Notes under the pieces: model-generated | What the model saw: the letters and a program-made list of their open reading frames with translations, nothing else | Told to the model about the DNA's origin: nothing | Databases searched by the model: none | Part shown: positions 33,324-44,336 of the stretch, piece by piece | Position numbering within the stretch: the stretch's first letter is position 1 | Layout: every line of letters begins with the position of its first letter | Made by a program: the position numbers and the translations under genes | Source: Microbacterium sp. NC79 | GTDB lineage: Bacteria > Actinomycetota > Actinomycetes > Actinomycetales > Microbacteriaceae | Reading direction: 5' to 3' | Length of the DNA: 64,000 bases | Assembly: GCF_019061125.1 (NCBI RefSeq) | Contig: NZ_JAHQYI010000001.1 | Coordinates: 1,054,001 to 1,118,000, forward strand

Positions 33324-35030
33324 ATGTCTGCTTCTGAGAACATCATCGACATCAAACCTCGCAGTCGAGTGATTACTGATGGCATTGAGGCCACCACATC
33401 GCGCGGCATGCTTCGCGGTGTCGGCATGGGAGACGCCGACTGGGATAAGCCCCAGATTGGTATTGCGTCGAGCTGGAATGAAATCACGCCGTGCAACCTC
33501 AGCCTCGACCGTCTGGCGCAGGGTGCCAAAGAGGGCGTGCACGCGGGCGGCGGATACCCGCTGCAGTTCGGAACCATTTCGGTCTCTGACGGCATTTCCA
33601 TGGGTCACGAGGGCATGCACTTTTCGCTCGTGAGCCGCGAGGTTATCGCCGACTCTGTCGAAACCGTCATGATGGCGGAGCGCCTCGATGGTTCCGTGCT
33701 TCTCGCCGGTTGCGACAAGTCGATCCCCGGCATGCTGATGGCCTCGGCACGACTCGACCTCTCCAGCGTCTTCCTGTACGCCGGCTCGATCGCACCCGGT
33801 TGGGTCAAACTCTCTGACGGCACCGAAAAGGAAATCACGATCGTTGATTCCTTTGAGGGCGTTGGCGCCTGTGTCGCAGGCAAGATGACGCCGGAAGACC
33901 TCAAGCGCATCGAGTGCTCGTTTGCCCCTGGTGAGGGCGCGTGTGGCGGTATGTACACCGCGAACACGATGGCTTCCGTTGCAGAAGCCCTCGGTCTCAG
34001 CCTTCCTGGTTCCGCTGCTCCGCCTTCGGCAGACCGCCGCCGCGACTACTTCGCGCACCGTTCGGGCGAAGCTGTCGTTAACCTGCTGCGCCAGGGCATC
34101 ACGACCCGCGACATTCTCACGAAGGAAGCGTTCGAAAACGCCATCGCCCTGGCGATGGCGCTGGGTGGTTCCACCAACGTCGTGCTGCACCTGCTGGCAA
34201 TCGCTCGTGAAGCTGAGGTCGAGCTCAGCCTGCACGACTTCAACCGCATTGGTGACAAGGTTCCGCACATCGCCGACATGAAGCCGTTCGGCAAGTACGT
34301 CATGAACGACGTTGACCGCCACGGTGGCATTCCCGTCATCATGAAGGCCATGCTCGATGAGGGTCTGCTGCACGGTGACGCACTCACCGTGACGGGCAAG
34401 ACGCTCGCCGAGAACCTGGCTGACCTGAACCCTGACCCGATCGACGGTGAGGTCATTCACACCCTCGACAACCCGATCCACGCCACCGGCGGTCTCACGA
34501 TTCTGCACGGCTCGATGGCTCCGGAAGGCGCCGTCGTGAAGTCGGCCGGATTCGACGCGGACGTCTTCGAAGGCCCCGCACGCGTGTTTGACCGTGAGCG
34601 TGCCGCCATGGACGCGCTGGCCGCAGGCGAAATTGCAGCGGGCTCCGTCGTCGTGATTCGCTACGAGGGTCCGAAGGGCGGCCCCGGTATGCGCGAGATG
34701 CTGGCGATCACGGCGGCCATCAAGGGCGCCGGGCTCGGAAAAGATGTACTACTCTTGACAGACGGACGATTCTCAGGCGGCACAACCGGCCTGTGCATCG
34801 GACACATAGCACCCGAAGCGGTGGACGCAGGTCCTATTGCTTTCGTGCGCGATGGTGATCTTATTCGGGTCGATATCGCAGCTCGCTCTCTCGATCTACT
34901 CGTTGACGAGGCCGAGCTGAGCTCCCGCCGTGAAGGCTGGGAGCCACTTCCCCCGCGCTACACCCGTGGCGTTTTGGCCAAATACTCAAAGCTCGTACGT
35001 TCTGCCGCTGAAGGCGCTGTCACGGGCTAA
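33324..35030 (+). CDS. ilvD: Dihydroxy-acid dehydratase
   Basis: 568 residues, full length. Iron-sulfur ligand cysteines are in [21 protein letters not shown] and [15 protein letters not shown]-terminal [33 protein letters not shown] is typical. Third enzyme of isoleucine/valine synthesis. TAGACT at 33312-33317 lies exactly 6 nt before the ATG, so it is probably leaderless and cannot use a leader-peptide attenuator. A small hairpin at 33259-33278 lies upstream of that promoter. Followed 47 nt later by ilvB. Confidence 0.96.
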   Translation: MSASENIIDIKPRSRVITDGIEATTSRGMLRGVGMGDADWDKPQIGIASSWNEITPCNLSLDRLAQGAKEGVHAGGGYPLQFGTISVSDGISMGHEGMHFSLVSREVIADSVETVMMAERLDGSVLLAGCDKSIPGMLMASARLDLSSVFLYAGSIAPGWVKLSDGTEKEITIVDSFEGVGACVAGKMTPEDLKRIECSFAPGEGACGGMYTANTMASVAEALGLSLPGSAAPPSADRRRDYFAHRSGEAVVNLLRQGITTRDILTKEAFENAIALAMALGGSTNVVLHLLAIAREAEVELSLHDFNRIGDKVPHIADMKPFGKYVMNDVDRHGGIPVIMKAMLDEGLLHGDALTVTGKTLAENLADLNPDPIDGEVIHTLDNPIHATGGLTILHGSMAPEGAVVKSAGFDADVFEGPARVFDRERAAMDALAAGEIAAGSVVVIRYEGPKGGPGMREMLAITAAIKGAGLGKDVLLLTDGRFSGGTTGLCIGHIAPEAVDAGPIAFVRDGDLIRVDIAARSLDLLVDEAELSSRREGWEPLPPRYTRGVLAKYSKLVRSAAEGAVTG

Positions 35031-35077
35031 CGGCCCCAAGACACCTCACTCGCATACGAAACGCAAGGATCATTTTC

Positions 35078-36880
35078 ATGCCCGACGCCTCCGCATCGGC
35101 CGTGCCACGGCCCCCTGCTCGCACCGCTTCTGCGCCCGTGCTCTCGGGTGCTGAAGCCGTCGTCCGCTCGCTCGAACTGATTGGCGTCACCGACGTCTTC
35201 GGTTTGCCAGGCGGAGCCATCCTCCCGGTCTACGACCCGCTGATGGACTCTTCCGCTATCCGTCACATCCTGGTGCGCCACGAACAGGGTGCTGGTCACG
35301 CTGCCGAGGGCTATGCCTCCGCCTCGAACAAGGTGGGTGTGTGCATCGCAACCTCTGGTCCTGGTGCCACCAACCTGGTAACGGCTATTGCTGACGCCTA
35401 CATGGACTCGGTGCCGATGGTTGCGATCACCGGACAGGTGTTCTCGACCCTGATGGGCACCGACGCGTTCCAAGAGGCTGACATCGTCGGCATCACGATG
35501 CCGATCACGAAGCACTCGTTCCTGGTCAAGACCGCCGAGGAGATTCCGGCCGCCCTTGCGGCAGCCTTCGAGATCGCCTCAACGGGTCGACCTGGCCCCG
35601 TGCTTGTCGACATCACAAAAGACGCGCAACAGGCTGAAGTTCCCTTCATCTGGCCGCCGAAGATTGACCTGCCTGGCTACCGTCCGGTGACGAAGGCGCA
35701 CGGCAAGCAGATTCAGGCAGCAGCGCAGCTCATCGCTGACGCAAAGAAGCCGGTGCTGTACGTCGGTGGCGGCGTTATCCGCGCGAAGGCCTCGCAAGAA
35801 TTGCTGACGCTCGCCGAGTCGACTGGTGCCCCGGTTGTGACGACGCTAATGGCGCGCGGTGCGTTCCCCGACTCGCACGAGCAGCACCTCGGCATGCCTG
35901 GCATGCACGGCACGGTTCCTGCTGTGCTTGCGCTGCAGGAATCTGACCTCATCGTGGCGCTCGGCGCTCGCTTTGACGATCGCGTGACCGGCAAGGCATC
36001 GCTGTTCGCCCCCAACGCGCAGGTCGTGCACGTTGACATTGACCCCGCCGAGATCTCCAAGATTCGCGTTGCCGATGTTCCCATTGTCGGTGACCTTGGT
36101 GAGGTTCTCGTTGACCTTGACGCGGCTTTCCGCGGCACGGTCGGCGCCACCAAGCCGGACATTTCCGACTGGTGGTCATACCTCGATGGCCTGCGTGACG
36201 AGTTCCCGCTTGGCTACGCTGAACCGAGCGACGGACTGATGTCGCCGCAGAAGGTCATCCAGCGCATTGGCGAGTTGACCGGTCCTGAGGCGATCTACGC
36301 CGCGGGTGTCGGCCAGCACCAGATGTGGACAGCACAGTTCATCAAGTACGAGCGTCCGAACTCGTGGTTGAACTCGGGTGGTGCCGGAACCATGGGCTAC
36401 TCCGTTCCGGCAGCTATGGGTGCGAAGGTGGCAGAGCCCGACCGTGTCGTGTGGGCCATTGACGGTGACGGTTGCTTCCAGATGACCAACCAGGAGTTGG
36501 CGACCTGCGCAATCAACAACATTCCGATCAAGGTTGCCGTCATTAACAACTCGTCGCTCGGCATGGTGAAGCAGTGGCAGACGCTGTTCTACGACAGCCG
36601 CTACTCCAACACCGAGCTGAACACGGGTGCGGGCAGCATCCGCATTCCGGACTTCGTGAAGCTGGCAGATGCCTACGGCTGCCTCGGCATTCGCGTGGAG
36701 AAGGAAGAAGACATCGACGCCGCGATCAAGCTGGCGCTGGAGACGAACGACCGCCCCGTCGTCATCGACTTCGTGGTGTCGGCAGACGCAATGGTGTGGC
36801 CGATGGTTCCGCAGGGAGTAAGTAACAGCTTCATCCAGTACGCGCGTGAGCACGCGCCCAGCTTTGACGAGGAGATCTGA
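35078..36880 (+). CDS. ilvB: Acetolactate synthase large subunit
   Basis: 600 residues, thiamine-diphosphate enzyme. The cofactor-activating Glu is in [15 protein letters not shown]. Also [35 protein letters not shown], and the ThDP/Mg motif [19 protein letters not shown]. Makes acetolactate or acetohydroxybutyrate. Short upstream ribosome site (CGCAAGGA). ilvN follows after 2 nt. Confidence 0.96.
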   Translation: MPDASASAVPRPPARTASAPVLSGAEAVVRSLELIGVTDVFGLPGGAILPVYDPLMDSSAIRHILVRHEQGAGHAAEGYASASNKVGVCIATSGPGATNLVTAIADAYMDSVPMVAITGQVFSTLMGTDAFQEADIVGITMPITKHSFLVKTAEEIPAALAAAFEIASTGRPGPVLVDITKDAQQAEVPFIWPPKIDLPGYRPVTKAHGKQIQAAAQLIADAKKPVLYVGGGVIRAKASQELLTLAESTGAPVVTTLMARGAFPDSHEQHLGMPGMHGTVPAVLALQESDLIVALGARFDDRVTGKASLFAPNAQVVHVDIDPAEISKIRVADVPIVGDLGEVLVDLDAAFRGTVGATKPDISDWWSYLDGLRDEFPLGYAEPSDGLMSPQKVIQRIGELTGPEAIYAAGVGQHQMWTAQFIKYERPNSWLNSGGAGTMGYSVPAAMGAKVAEPDRVVWAIDGDGCFQMTNQELATCAINNIPIKVAVINNSSLGMVKQWQTLFYDSRYSNTELNTGAGSIRIPDFVKLADAYGCLGIRVEKEEDIDAAIKLALETNDRPVVIDFVVSADAMVWPMVPQGVSNSFIQYAREHAPSFDEEI

Positions 36881-36882
36881 TC

Positions 36883-37392
36883 ATGTCGAGCCACGTGCTG
36901 AGTCTCCTCGTTGAGAACAAGCCCGGTCTGCTGACGCGTGTCGCTGGCCTCTTTGCCCGCCGCGGATTCAACATTGAATCCCTTGCCGTGGGCGTGACCG
37001 AAGTACCCGGTCTTTCGCGCATCACCGTCGTCGTTGACGTCGAAGAGTTGCCGCTGGAGCAGGTCACGAAGCAGCTCAACAAGCTGGTCAACGTGATCAA
37101 GATCGTGGAGCTAGAAAACGCTGCCTCGGTGCAGCGCGAACACATGCTGATCAAGGTGCGCGCTGACAATCAGACGCGCTCCAACGTGCTGGAAGTTGTC
37201 AACCTGTTCCGCGCCCAGATCGTTGACTACGCGCCTGACGCGCTGGTCGTTGAGGTCACGGGCGACAAGGGCAAGGTCGACGCACTGCTTCGCGCACTGG
37301 AACCGTTCGGCATTAAAGAACTCGCTCAGTCCGGCCTGTTGGCCATGGGCCGTGGCGGCAAGAGCATCACAGAGCGCGTTTTGCGCGGCTGA
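36883..37392 (+). CDS. ilvN: Acetolactate synthase regulatory small subunit
   Basis: 169 residues. N-terminal ACT domain (HVLSLLVENKPGLLTRVAGL, RRGFNIESLAVG) that binds valine for feedback inhibition, and a C-terminal domain (NVLEVVNLFRAQIVDYA ... LEPFGIKELAQSGLLAMGRG). Forms the holoenzyme with IlvB. ilvC begins 28 nt later. Confidence 0.96.
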   Translation: MSSHVLSLLVENKPGLLTRVAGLFARRGFNIESLAVGVTEVPGLSRITVVVDVEELPLEQVTKQLNKLVNVIKIVELENAASVQREHMLIKVRADNQTRSNVLEVVNLFRAQIVDYAPDALVVEVTGDKGKVDALLRALEPFGIKELAQSGLLAMGRGGKSITERVLRG

Positions 37393-37402
37393 GAAAACCT
37401 AA

Positions 37403-38446
<1,044 letters not shown>

Positions 38447-38456
38447 ATCTGAATAA

Positions 38457-38490
38457 CGGGAGGCCCGGTGCGTGAGCACCGGGCCTCCCG
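38457..38490 (+). terminator. Hairpin terminator after ilvC
   Basis: Perfect 15-bp stem CGGGAGGCCCGGTGC with loop GTGA, followed by TCGTTGTG. The T-run is weak but the stem is very stable. Confidence 0.8.
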
Positions 38491-38544
38491 TCGTTGTGCG
38501 GACAACCCCACCAATCGCGACCGCATATTCGTAGAATGTCCCAC

Positions 38545-39264
38545 GTGACATTGGTGGAAATTGCCGTGCAAGACGCGGCTGGTGTTCGGGCCGCACTCAA
38601 CAACGGTGCGGATCGTGTCGAACTGGTGCAGGCGCTGTCGACCGGCGGGCTCACGCCATCGGCTGGGCTCGTGGACGCCGCGATTTCTGCGGCAGGTGGC
38701 GACGGCTCGCGGATCTGCGTATTGGTGCGACCGCGCCCAGGCGGGTTTGTTTACACCGCTGAAGAAGCGGCGATCGTGTGGGACGACATTCGCCGGCTCG
38801 TGCAACAGGGTGTGGGTGGCGTCGTGATTGGCGCGCTCACTCGTGACGGACTCGTCGACGTTGACGTCGTGCAGCGCTGGCAGGAGGCCGCCGCCGACAA
38901 AGAATTTGTGTTTCACCGCGCAATTGACGCATCGGCTGACCCGGACGCGGTGTTCGACACCCTTCTTGGCCTCGGCGTCCACCGTGTGTTGACCAGCGGT
39001 GGCACGCCGCGCACTATTGATGGCGTTGGCAGGCTATCCCGTTTCGTGCAACGCGCTGGCACCGCTCTTGAGGTGATGGCAGGCGGCGGGCTCGGGGTCG
39101 AGGACATCGCCGCGGTGCGCGCGAGCGGCGTCCACGCTGTTCATCTCTCCGCTCGCATGACGGCTGATGATGACGCCCCCACCGGTCCAGGTGGCGGGGG
39201 AGCGGGCTATGACATCACCGACGCCGGTATCGTGATCGCGGCTGTGGCAGCCGCGCGACAGTAG
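38545..39264 (+). CDS. cutC: CutC-family protein
   Basis: 239 residues from the GTG at 38545 (MTLVEIAVQDAAGV). I prefer it to the ATG nine bases upstream because that ATG overlaps the -10 hexamer TAGAAT (38532-38537); the GTG lies 7 nt after it. TIM-barrel CutC features: NGADRVELVQALSTGGLTPS, VLVRPRPGGFVYT, GVVIGALTRDG, FHRAIDASADPD, VLTSGGTPRTIDGV, EVMAGGGLGVEDI. The family was linked to copper tolerance in E. coli, but its biochemical role is unsettled. The next gene follows within 10 nt. Confidence 0.88.
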   Translation: MTLVEIAVQDAAGVRAALNNGADRVELVQALSTGGLTPSAGLVDAAISAAGGDGSRICVLVRPRPGGFVYTAEEAAIVWDDIRRLVQQGVGGVVIGALTRDGLVDVDVVQRWQEAAADKEFVFHRAIDASADPDAVFDTLLGLGVHRVLTSGGTPRTIDGVGRLSRFVQRAGTALEVMAGGGLGVEDIAAVRASGVHAVHLSARMTADDDAPTGPGGGGAGYDITDAGIVIAAVAAARQ

Positions 39265-39273
39265 GCTGGATGC

Positions 39274-39729
39274 ATGGCAACCAACCCCGAGCATGACGAC
39301 GACGCTCTGTCCTGGGAAGGCGATGAGTCGCTCACCGCATCGCCCCAGCTCCAGCGTGGCTGGACCGCGGTCGGAAAGGGCAGTGAAAAGGTCGAGGTCA
39401 TCGGTGAACCGACCGACGAACCCGCACCGTCCGGCATGTCCAACGCGACGTTGATCGGTCTCGGCATCGCTGGCGGCATCTTTGTGCTCTACACAATCGG
39501 GTGGATCATTGGCGGCGTGCGGCTTCAGCCGGACGGCGAGCTGTTGGCGGCCGGAACCATTCAGTATGGGATTGCGGCATGGGTTGCCGCAGCAGCACCG
39601 GCAGCATGGTTTGCCGCGGCGATGTACCTCACTCGGTCGTCGAAAGCGTGGATCCGGTTTGCGTGGCTCATTGCCGGCGTCATCGTGCTGGTTCCGTGGC
39701 CGTTTGTCATGGGAGGGGTCGGCGCATGA
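39274..39729 (+). CDS. Membrane protein with three transmembrane segments, function unknown
   Basis: 151 residues. An acidic, disordered N-terminus (about 1-50) is followed by three hydrophobic segments (GLGIAGGIFVLYTIGWIIGG, QYGIAAWVAAAAPAAWFAAA, FAWLIAGVIVLVPWPFVMG). TAGGCT at 39262-39267 lies exactly 6 nt before the ATG, so it is probably leaderless. Its stop overlaps the next membrane protein gene (ATGA), suggesting partner proteins. Family not recognised. Confidence 0.8.
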   Translation: MATNPEHDDDALSWEGDESLTASPQLQRGWTAVGKGSEKVEVIGEPTDEPAPSGMSNATLIGLGIAGGIFVLYTIGWIIGGVRLQPDGELLAAGTIQYGIAAWVAAAAPAAWFAAAMYLTRSSKAWIRFAWLIAGVIVLVPWPFVMGGVGA

Positions 39730-40100
39730 CCGACATTGCGGAGAACTCAGACCACGTGCTGAAGACTCGTTCGCCGTTGTGGATGATGGCGACGGTGACC
39801 GGCGTCTTCGGCCTGGCGTTTGCGTATACGGTGTTCAGCGCCATTGGTGCGCTCATGCAGCAAGCAGGCGGCGCTTACGCGCTGACGGCAACCGGCTGGA
39901 CCGTCTTGATCGCCGCCATTGTGGTTCCAATTCTCATCTTCGTCGCCGTCGTGGCTTTCGGTATCCGCCGCACCATAGGCGAATATGTGTTGCTATTGCT
40001 CGCCGGGTACGCACTGGCGCAGGTGTACTGGATAAATACGCTGTCACTCATGTTGACTTCGGGATGTTCGTTTGTGAGCGGTAATCCGTTCTGCGGCTAA
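39726..40100 (+). CDS. Membrane protein with three transmembrane segments, function unknown
   Basis: 124 residues from the ATG that overlaps the previous stop: MTDIAENSDHVLKTRS, then hydrophobic segments around WMMATVTGVFGLAFAYTVF, WTVLIAAIVVPILIFVAVVA and YVLLLLAGYALAQVYW, and a C-terminal Cys pair (SGCSFVSGNPFCG). Translational coupling and matching size suggest it works with the protein encoded upstream. A longer frame beginning inside the upstream gene is rejected. Confidence 0.78.
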   Translation: MTDIAENSDHVLKTRSPLWMMATVTGVFGLAFAYTVFSAIGALMQQAGGAYALTATGWTVLIAAIVVPILIFVAVVAFGIRRTIGEYVLLLLAGYALAQVYWINTLSLMLTSGCSFVSGNPFCG

Positions 40101-40258
40101 ATCGGTTTTTCGAAAGAACCGCGGAACTTACTCGCCGTCATGAACGTCACATGAACAAGACGGCATGCGCACAAGAGTAGGCTGGCCCTTGAGCGTCCCG
40201 ATGATGTGCGGCGCACGACCTTTCCCCCTTCGCGTTAAAGCACTAAAGGATAGTCCCT

Positions 40259-41851
40259 GTGTCGAAGCCTGTCGTCCTCCTTGCCGAGCAACTTTCACCA
40301 GCCACCGTTGATGCGCTTGGTCCTGATTTTGATGTGCGTGAGGTGGACGGTACTGACCGTCCGGCCCTCCTCGCCGCCCTCGCCGATGCCAACGCCGTTC
40401 TCGTGCGTTCGGCAACGCAAATTGATGCCGAAGCACTCGCTGGTGCCCCGAAGCTGAAGGTTGTCGCCCGTGCGGGTGTCGGCCTCGACAATGTTGACAT
40501 CAAGGCAGCGACCGCCGCCGGCGTCATGGTCGTTAACGCTCCGACGTCGAACATCGTGTCGGCCGCTGAGCTGACGGTGGGCCACATCCTTTCGCTTGCC
40601 CGTCACATTCCGGCTGCGCACGCATCGCTTGCCGCCGGCGAGTGGAAGCGTTCGAAGTACACCGGTACCGAGCTGTTCGAGAAGACGCTCGGCATTATCG
40701 GTCTCGGCCGTATTGGTGCACTCATCGCGGCACGCATGCAGGCTTTCGACATGCGCGTCGTCGCATACGACCCCTACGTCACGAGCGCTCGCGCGCAGCA
40801 GCTGGGCGTCGAGCTCGTCAGCTTTGATGAGCTGCTCGAGCAGAGCGACTTCATCACGATCCACATGCCGAAGACGCCGGAAACGACGGGCATGATCTCG
40901 ACCGATCAGCTCGCGAAGATGAAGAAGAGCGCCTTCGTCATCAACGTCGCGCGCGGCGGCCTCATCGACGAAGACGCGCTGTACACGGCACTCACCACGG
41001 GTGAAATCGCCGGCGCTGGCCTCGACGTTTTCGTTTCCGAGCCGCCGACAGACAAGAAGCTGCTCGACCTGCCGAATGTCGTGGTCACCCCGCACCTGGG
41101 TGCATCAACGGACGAAGCTCAGGAAAAAGCTGGCGTCTCAGTTGCTCGCTCCGTGCGCCTCGCCCTCGGCGGCGAACTGGTTCCGGACGCTGTCAACGTC
41201 GCTGGCGGTGCCATCGACCCGTACGTTCGCCCGGGTATTGCCCTGGTCGAAAAGCTCGGTCAGTTCTTCTCCGCGCTCGCGAAGTCGCCGCTCACGAGCC
41301 TCGATGTCGAGGTACACGGTGAGCTCAGCGGCTACAACGTTGATGTGCTGAAGCTGGCAGCGCTTAAGGGCGTCTTCACAAACATCGTGAGCGAGAGCGT
41401 CTCGTACGTGAACGCTCCGCTGCTTGCTGAGCAGCGCGGCGTTGAGGTGCGTCTGCTGGTTGATGACAAGAGCGACGAGTACCGCAACGTCATCACGCTG
41501 CGCGGTGCGCTGTCTGACGGCTCGCAGCTCTCGGTTTCCGGAACGCTCACCGGCCCCAAGCAGATCGAAAAGCTGGTTGGCATCAACGGCCACCCGGTTG
41601 AGCTGCCGATCGAGAAGTTCCACATCGTCATGCTGTACACCGACCGCCCCGGTATCGTCGCGGTTTATGGTCAGAAGTTCGGCGAGGCTGGCATCAACAT
41701 CGCCGGTATGCAGATTGCTCGTACCGAGGCTGGCGGCCAGGCGCTGTCTGTCCTGACGGTTGACTCGCCGGTATCGGATGATCTCCTCGACGAGGTACGC
41801 GCGGCAATTGACGCCGACGTCTTCCGTCAGATCGAGATCACCGAGTCGTAA
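40259..41851 (+). CDS. serA: D-3-phosphoglycerate dehydrogenase (long form with ACT domain)
   Basis: 530 residues, the long mycobacterial-type enzyme. Substrate part VLVRSATQIDAEAL, Rossmann motif LGIIGLGRIGALIAARM, catalytic NVARGGLIDEDALY and VTPHLGASTDEAQEKAG. An intervening domain (ASB) occupies about 310-450, and a C-terminal ACT domain (MLYTDRPGIVAVYGQ, INIAGMQIARTEAGGQAL) senses serine. First step of serine synthesis. GTG start with AAAGGA upstream. Encoded between ilvC and leuB, as in other actinobacteria. Confidence 0.95.
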   Translation: MSKPVVLLAEQLSPATVDALGPDFDVREVDGTDRPALLAALADANAVLVRSATQIDAEALAGAPKLKVVARAGVGLDNVDIKAATAAGVMVVNAPTSNIVSAAELTVGHILSLARHIPAAHASLAAGEWKRSKYTGTELFEKTLGIIGLGRIGALIAARMQAFDMRVVAYDPYVTSARAQQLGVELVSFDELLEQSDFITIHMPKTPETTGMISTDQLAKMKKSAFVINVARGGLIDEDALYTALTTGEIAGAGLDVFVSEPPTDKKLLDLPNVVVTPHLGASTDEAQEKAGVSVARSVRLALGGELVPDAVNVAGGAIDPYVRPGIALVEKLGQFFSALAKSPLTSLDVEVHGELSGYNVDVLKLAALKGVFTNIVSESVSYVNAPLLAEQRGVEVRLLVDDKSDEYRNVITLRGALSDGSQLSVSGTLTGPKQIEKLVGINGHPVELPIEKFHIVMLYTDRPGIVAVYGQKFGEAGINIAGMQIARTEAGGQALSVLTVDSPVSDDLLDEVRAAIDADVFRQIEITES

Positions 41852-41861
41852 TTCGGGAAGG

Positions 41862-41893
41862 AATCCCTCGCACTTCGGTGCGGGGGATTTCTC
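41862..41893. terminator. Terminator between convergent serA and the sensor kinase gene
   Basis: Stem AATCCCTCGCAC-TTCG-GTGCGGGGGATT (one G-T pair) with a UUCG tetraloop, followed by TTCTCGTTTCT. Confidence 0.85.
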
Positions 41894-41897
41894 GTTT

Positions 41898-42995
41898 CTA
41901 CCCTTCGGCGAAGCGCGCGGTGACGGTGAGACCGCCCTCCGCGCGCGGCTGCAACACGAGTGAGCCGCCGTGCACACGCACAATGGTCGCGCTCAGAGCG
42001 AGCCCGAGCCCCGCGCCCGTGTCGTCGCGCGCGGTGGTGCGCTCGCCGCGAGCAAATGGTTCCGTCAACGTCGCAACGATGTGCGGCGAAAGCTGCGCGC
42101 CGGTGTTTACGACGCGCAGTACCGCGGCAGAATCGTGTACCGCAACCTGCACGAAGACCCGCTTCTGGCGGTGCGTCGGCGCGTTATGCGCGATGGCGTT
42201 GTGAATCAGGTTGCTGGCGAGTCGGTCGAGCAGCCCCGCGTTGCCCAGCACGTGCGTGGGGTGCAGATCCGTTTCCAGCGTCACACCCTGCTTGTCGGCA
42301 ATGAGCTGCAGCACTTCGAGCGCTTCTTCAACGATGAGGGAGAGATCAACTGACTCCATGTCGGGCTTCACACTGTCGAGCCTGGCGAGCAGGAGGAGCG
42401 CGTCAGCCGATGAGGCCGCTCGGTCGTTCAACAATTGCAACTGGGTAAAGACCGCGGTGGCATCACGCTCGGGATCAGCCTGTGCAACATCCAAAACTGA
42501 CCGGGTGATCGCGAGGGGAGTGCGCAGCTCGTGAGAAGCGTTCGCGGCAAAACGCCGCTGCGCGTTGACGGTGCTCTCGACTGAATCCAGCATGCTGTCA
42601 AAGGCATCGGCAACGTCACGAAACTCGTCCCTCGGCCCCGGCAACGCGACGCGCTTTGATAAATCCCCCCGGCTAACGCCGTGCGCCACCGTGGCGATCG
42701 CGGTGAGCGGCTGCAGAATGCGTCCGGCAAGAAACCAGCCGCCGACAAATGCGAGCCCGCTGATCGCGAAAAACGCTGTCGTCGCAATCGGCATGAAGAC
42801 TTCCATAATGTCATCGCGGCCAGGCATCCACATGCCGCTATCGAGGGAGTAGTTGCCCGTTGGTAAATACCGCAGCACCCACAGCGCCGTCACGACCCAC
42901 AACGCGCCGCTGGAGATCACGGCGACGGCGGTGATCACGAGGGTGAGGCGGACGCGCGCGGAGAGCCCGGGAACGCGCCGGATCGACTCAGCCAC
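41898..42995 (-). CDS. Two-component sensor histidine kinase
   Basis: About 365 residues from a GTG overlapping the response-regulator stop by 8 nt; a start 30 nt further upstream is possible. Two membrane helices (VRLTLVITAVAVISSGALWVV and IATTAFFAISGLAFVGGWFL) flank a short external loop of about 35 residues. Then HAMP, the phosphorylated His in ANASHELRTPLAITRS, N-box NLIHNAIAHNAP, and G-boxes DDTGAGLGLALSATI. The tiny sensor loop suggests membrane-based sensing. Signal unknown. Confidence 0.9.
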   Translation of the reverse strand: MAESIRRVPGLSARVRLTLVITAVAVISSGALWVVTALWVLRYLPTGNYSLDSGMWMPGRDDIMEVFMPIATTAFFAISGLAFVGGWFLAGRILQPLTAIATVAHGVSRGDLSKRVALPGPRDEFRDVADAFDSMLDSVESTVNAQRRFAANASHELRTPLAITRSVLDVAQADPERDATAVFTQLQLLNDRAASSADALLLLARLDSVKPDMESVDLSLIVEEALEVLQLIADKQGVTLETDLHPTHVLGNAGLLDRLASNLIHNAIAHNAPTHRQKRVFVQVAVHDSAAVLRVVNTGAQLSPHIVATLTEPFARGERTTARDDTGAGLGLALSATIVRVHGGSLVLQPRAEGGLTVTARFAEG

Positions 42996-43659
42996 GAGGT
43001 TCCGCCGCCATCCGATACCCCACACCCGCGACCGTCTCGATCAGGTCGGGCTCACCCAGGCGCTTCCGTAGTGCAGAAATCGTGATGCGTACCGCGTTGG
43101 TGAACGGGTCAGCGTTTTCGTCCCACGCCCGCTCGAGGAGCTCCTCAGCGCTCACCACACCGCCACCTGCCGTCACAAGCACCTCCAGCACGGCAAACTG
43201 CTTTCGTGTGAGCGCAACGTACCGATCGTCGCGATAGACCTCGCGCCGGAACGGGTCGAGGCGCAACGATTGCCACTCCAAGACCGGGGGAGTGGCGGCG
43301 GCAGAGCGGCGAGCAATGGCGCGCAGGCGAAGGATGAGCTCGCGCATGGCGAATGGCTTGGTGAGGTAGTCATCCGCGCCCAGCTCAAAGCCGGTGGCCT
43401 TGTCGTCGAGGCGATCGGCGGCCGTCACCATGATAATGCGGGTGGCTGGCTGGTTTTCGGTCACCCAGCGCGCGACATCGTCACCAGAGACGCGCGGAAT
43501 GTCGCGATCCAAGACGATGGCGTCGTAATCGTTGATGGTGAGCGCCTCAAGCGCAGATTCTCCGTTATACGCGACGTCGGCGGCGATCGCCTCAAGCCGG
43601 AGGCCATCACGCACAGCGCTCGCCATCACACGTTCGTCTTCGACAATCAACACTCGCAC
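42988..43659 (-). CDS. OmpR-family response regulator
   Basis: 223 residues. Receiver domain MRVLIVEDERV with phospho-acceptor Asp in DAIVLDRDIPRVSG (about 51) and Lys in DYLTKPFAMREL. OmpR-type winged helix at the C-terminus (VALTRKQFAVLEVLV ... TNAVRITISALRKRLGEPDLIETVAGVGYRM). GTG start with TAGGCT at 43666-43671 exactly 6 nt upstream (leaderless). Partner of the overlapping kinase. Confidence 0.93.
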   Translation of the reverse strand: MRVLIVEDERVMASAVRDGLRLEAIAADVAYNGESALEALTINDYDAIVLDRDIPRVSGDDVARWVTENQPATRIIMVTAADRLDDKATGFELGADDYLTKPFAMRELILRLRAIARRSAAATPPVLEWQSLRLDPFRREVYRDDRYVALTRKQFAVLEVLVTAGGGVVSAEELLERAWDENADPFTNAVRITISALRKRLGEPDLIETVAGVGYRMAAEPRG

Positions 43660-43715
43660 GATGCGAGCCTACGAGGTTGGGCCTATCGCTGGCGTATGAA
43701 AACTCGAGAGCAGCG

Positions 43716-44264
43716 TCAGGCAGCGGGCGATTGCACGCCAGCAGCGGTGGTCACCATGGTGATGAGCGCTTCCATGTCGGCAATTTCGGGCACGGAACCA
43801 ATAGTGAGGGCGTTGTTGAAGTACACGCCGTCAGACACCAGGAGGATGAGCTCGAGTCCAACCTCGCTCTCGACGAAGGGTTTGAGAGCGTCATGCCACG
43901 TCACGCGCAGGCGGCGAATGGCTTCGACGGACAGGGCGGAACCATTGGAGGCGAGGCGGCCGACCGCCGTGATGGCACGGTCTAGTTCGTCGCCCGTTTG
44001 CGCGGATGATCGAATAAACGCTGCGGCCACCCCGGAGGGGTCGGCCAGCATCTCGTCCATATCGAGCGCGACAAGATGATCCATGCGCTCGATGAGCGCC
44101 TCCTCGAGCGCGATCTTTGAGGCGAAGTGGTACAGCAGTCCACCCTTGGAGACGCCGGCTTCTGCGGCCACACGATCCATGGTTGCGGCGCGTTCGCCCT
44201 CAACGAGGAGAACGTGTTCGAACGCGTCGAGAACCTTTTCGCGGGCGAGGGGAGGGCGGCTCAT
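43716..44264 (-). CDS. TetR-family transcriptional repressor
   Basis: 182 residues. N-terminal helix-turn-helix: REKVLDAFEHVLLVEGERA, VAAEAGVSKGGLLYHFASKIALEE. The C-terminal ligand domain resembles TetR regulators of multidrug exporters. Divergent from a DHA2-type exporter gene, with a good 26-bp palindrome between them. AAGGATAAAGG precedes the ATG. Confidence 0.92.
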   Translation of the reverse strand: MSRPPLAREKVLDAFEHVLLVEGERAATMDRVAAEAGVSKGGLLYHFASKIALEEALIERMDHLVALDMDEMLADPSGVAAAFIRSSAQTGDELDRAITAVGRLASNGSALSVEAIRRLRVTWHDALKPFVESEVGLELILLVSDGVYFNNALTIGSVPEIADMEALITMVTTAAGVQSPAA

Positions 44265-44295
44265 ACCTTTATCCTTCCATGCATCTGTATTCTGA

Positions 44296-44321
44296 TACTA
44301 TACCGGCTAGACGGTTCAGTA
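44296..44321. promoter_or_regulatory. Probable operator for the TetR repressor
   Basis: A 26-bp imperfect palindrome in the divergent region: TACTATACCGGCTAG continuing to CGGTTCAGTA; outer arms TACT/AGTA and inner arms ACCG-CTAG-CGGT match their complement at 20 of 26 positions. It would control both the exporter and the repressor. Confidence 0.75.
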
Positions 44322-44336
44322 ACTTAGAGGATTTTC

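Noticed and set aside
32505..34508. A 667-codon minus-strand open frame across otsB and ilvD
   Set aside because: It is antisense to two certain genes, has no promoter or ribosome site, and its composition is that of a complementary-strand shadow in GC-rich DNA.
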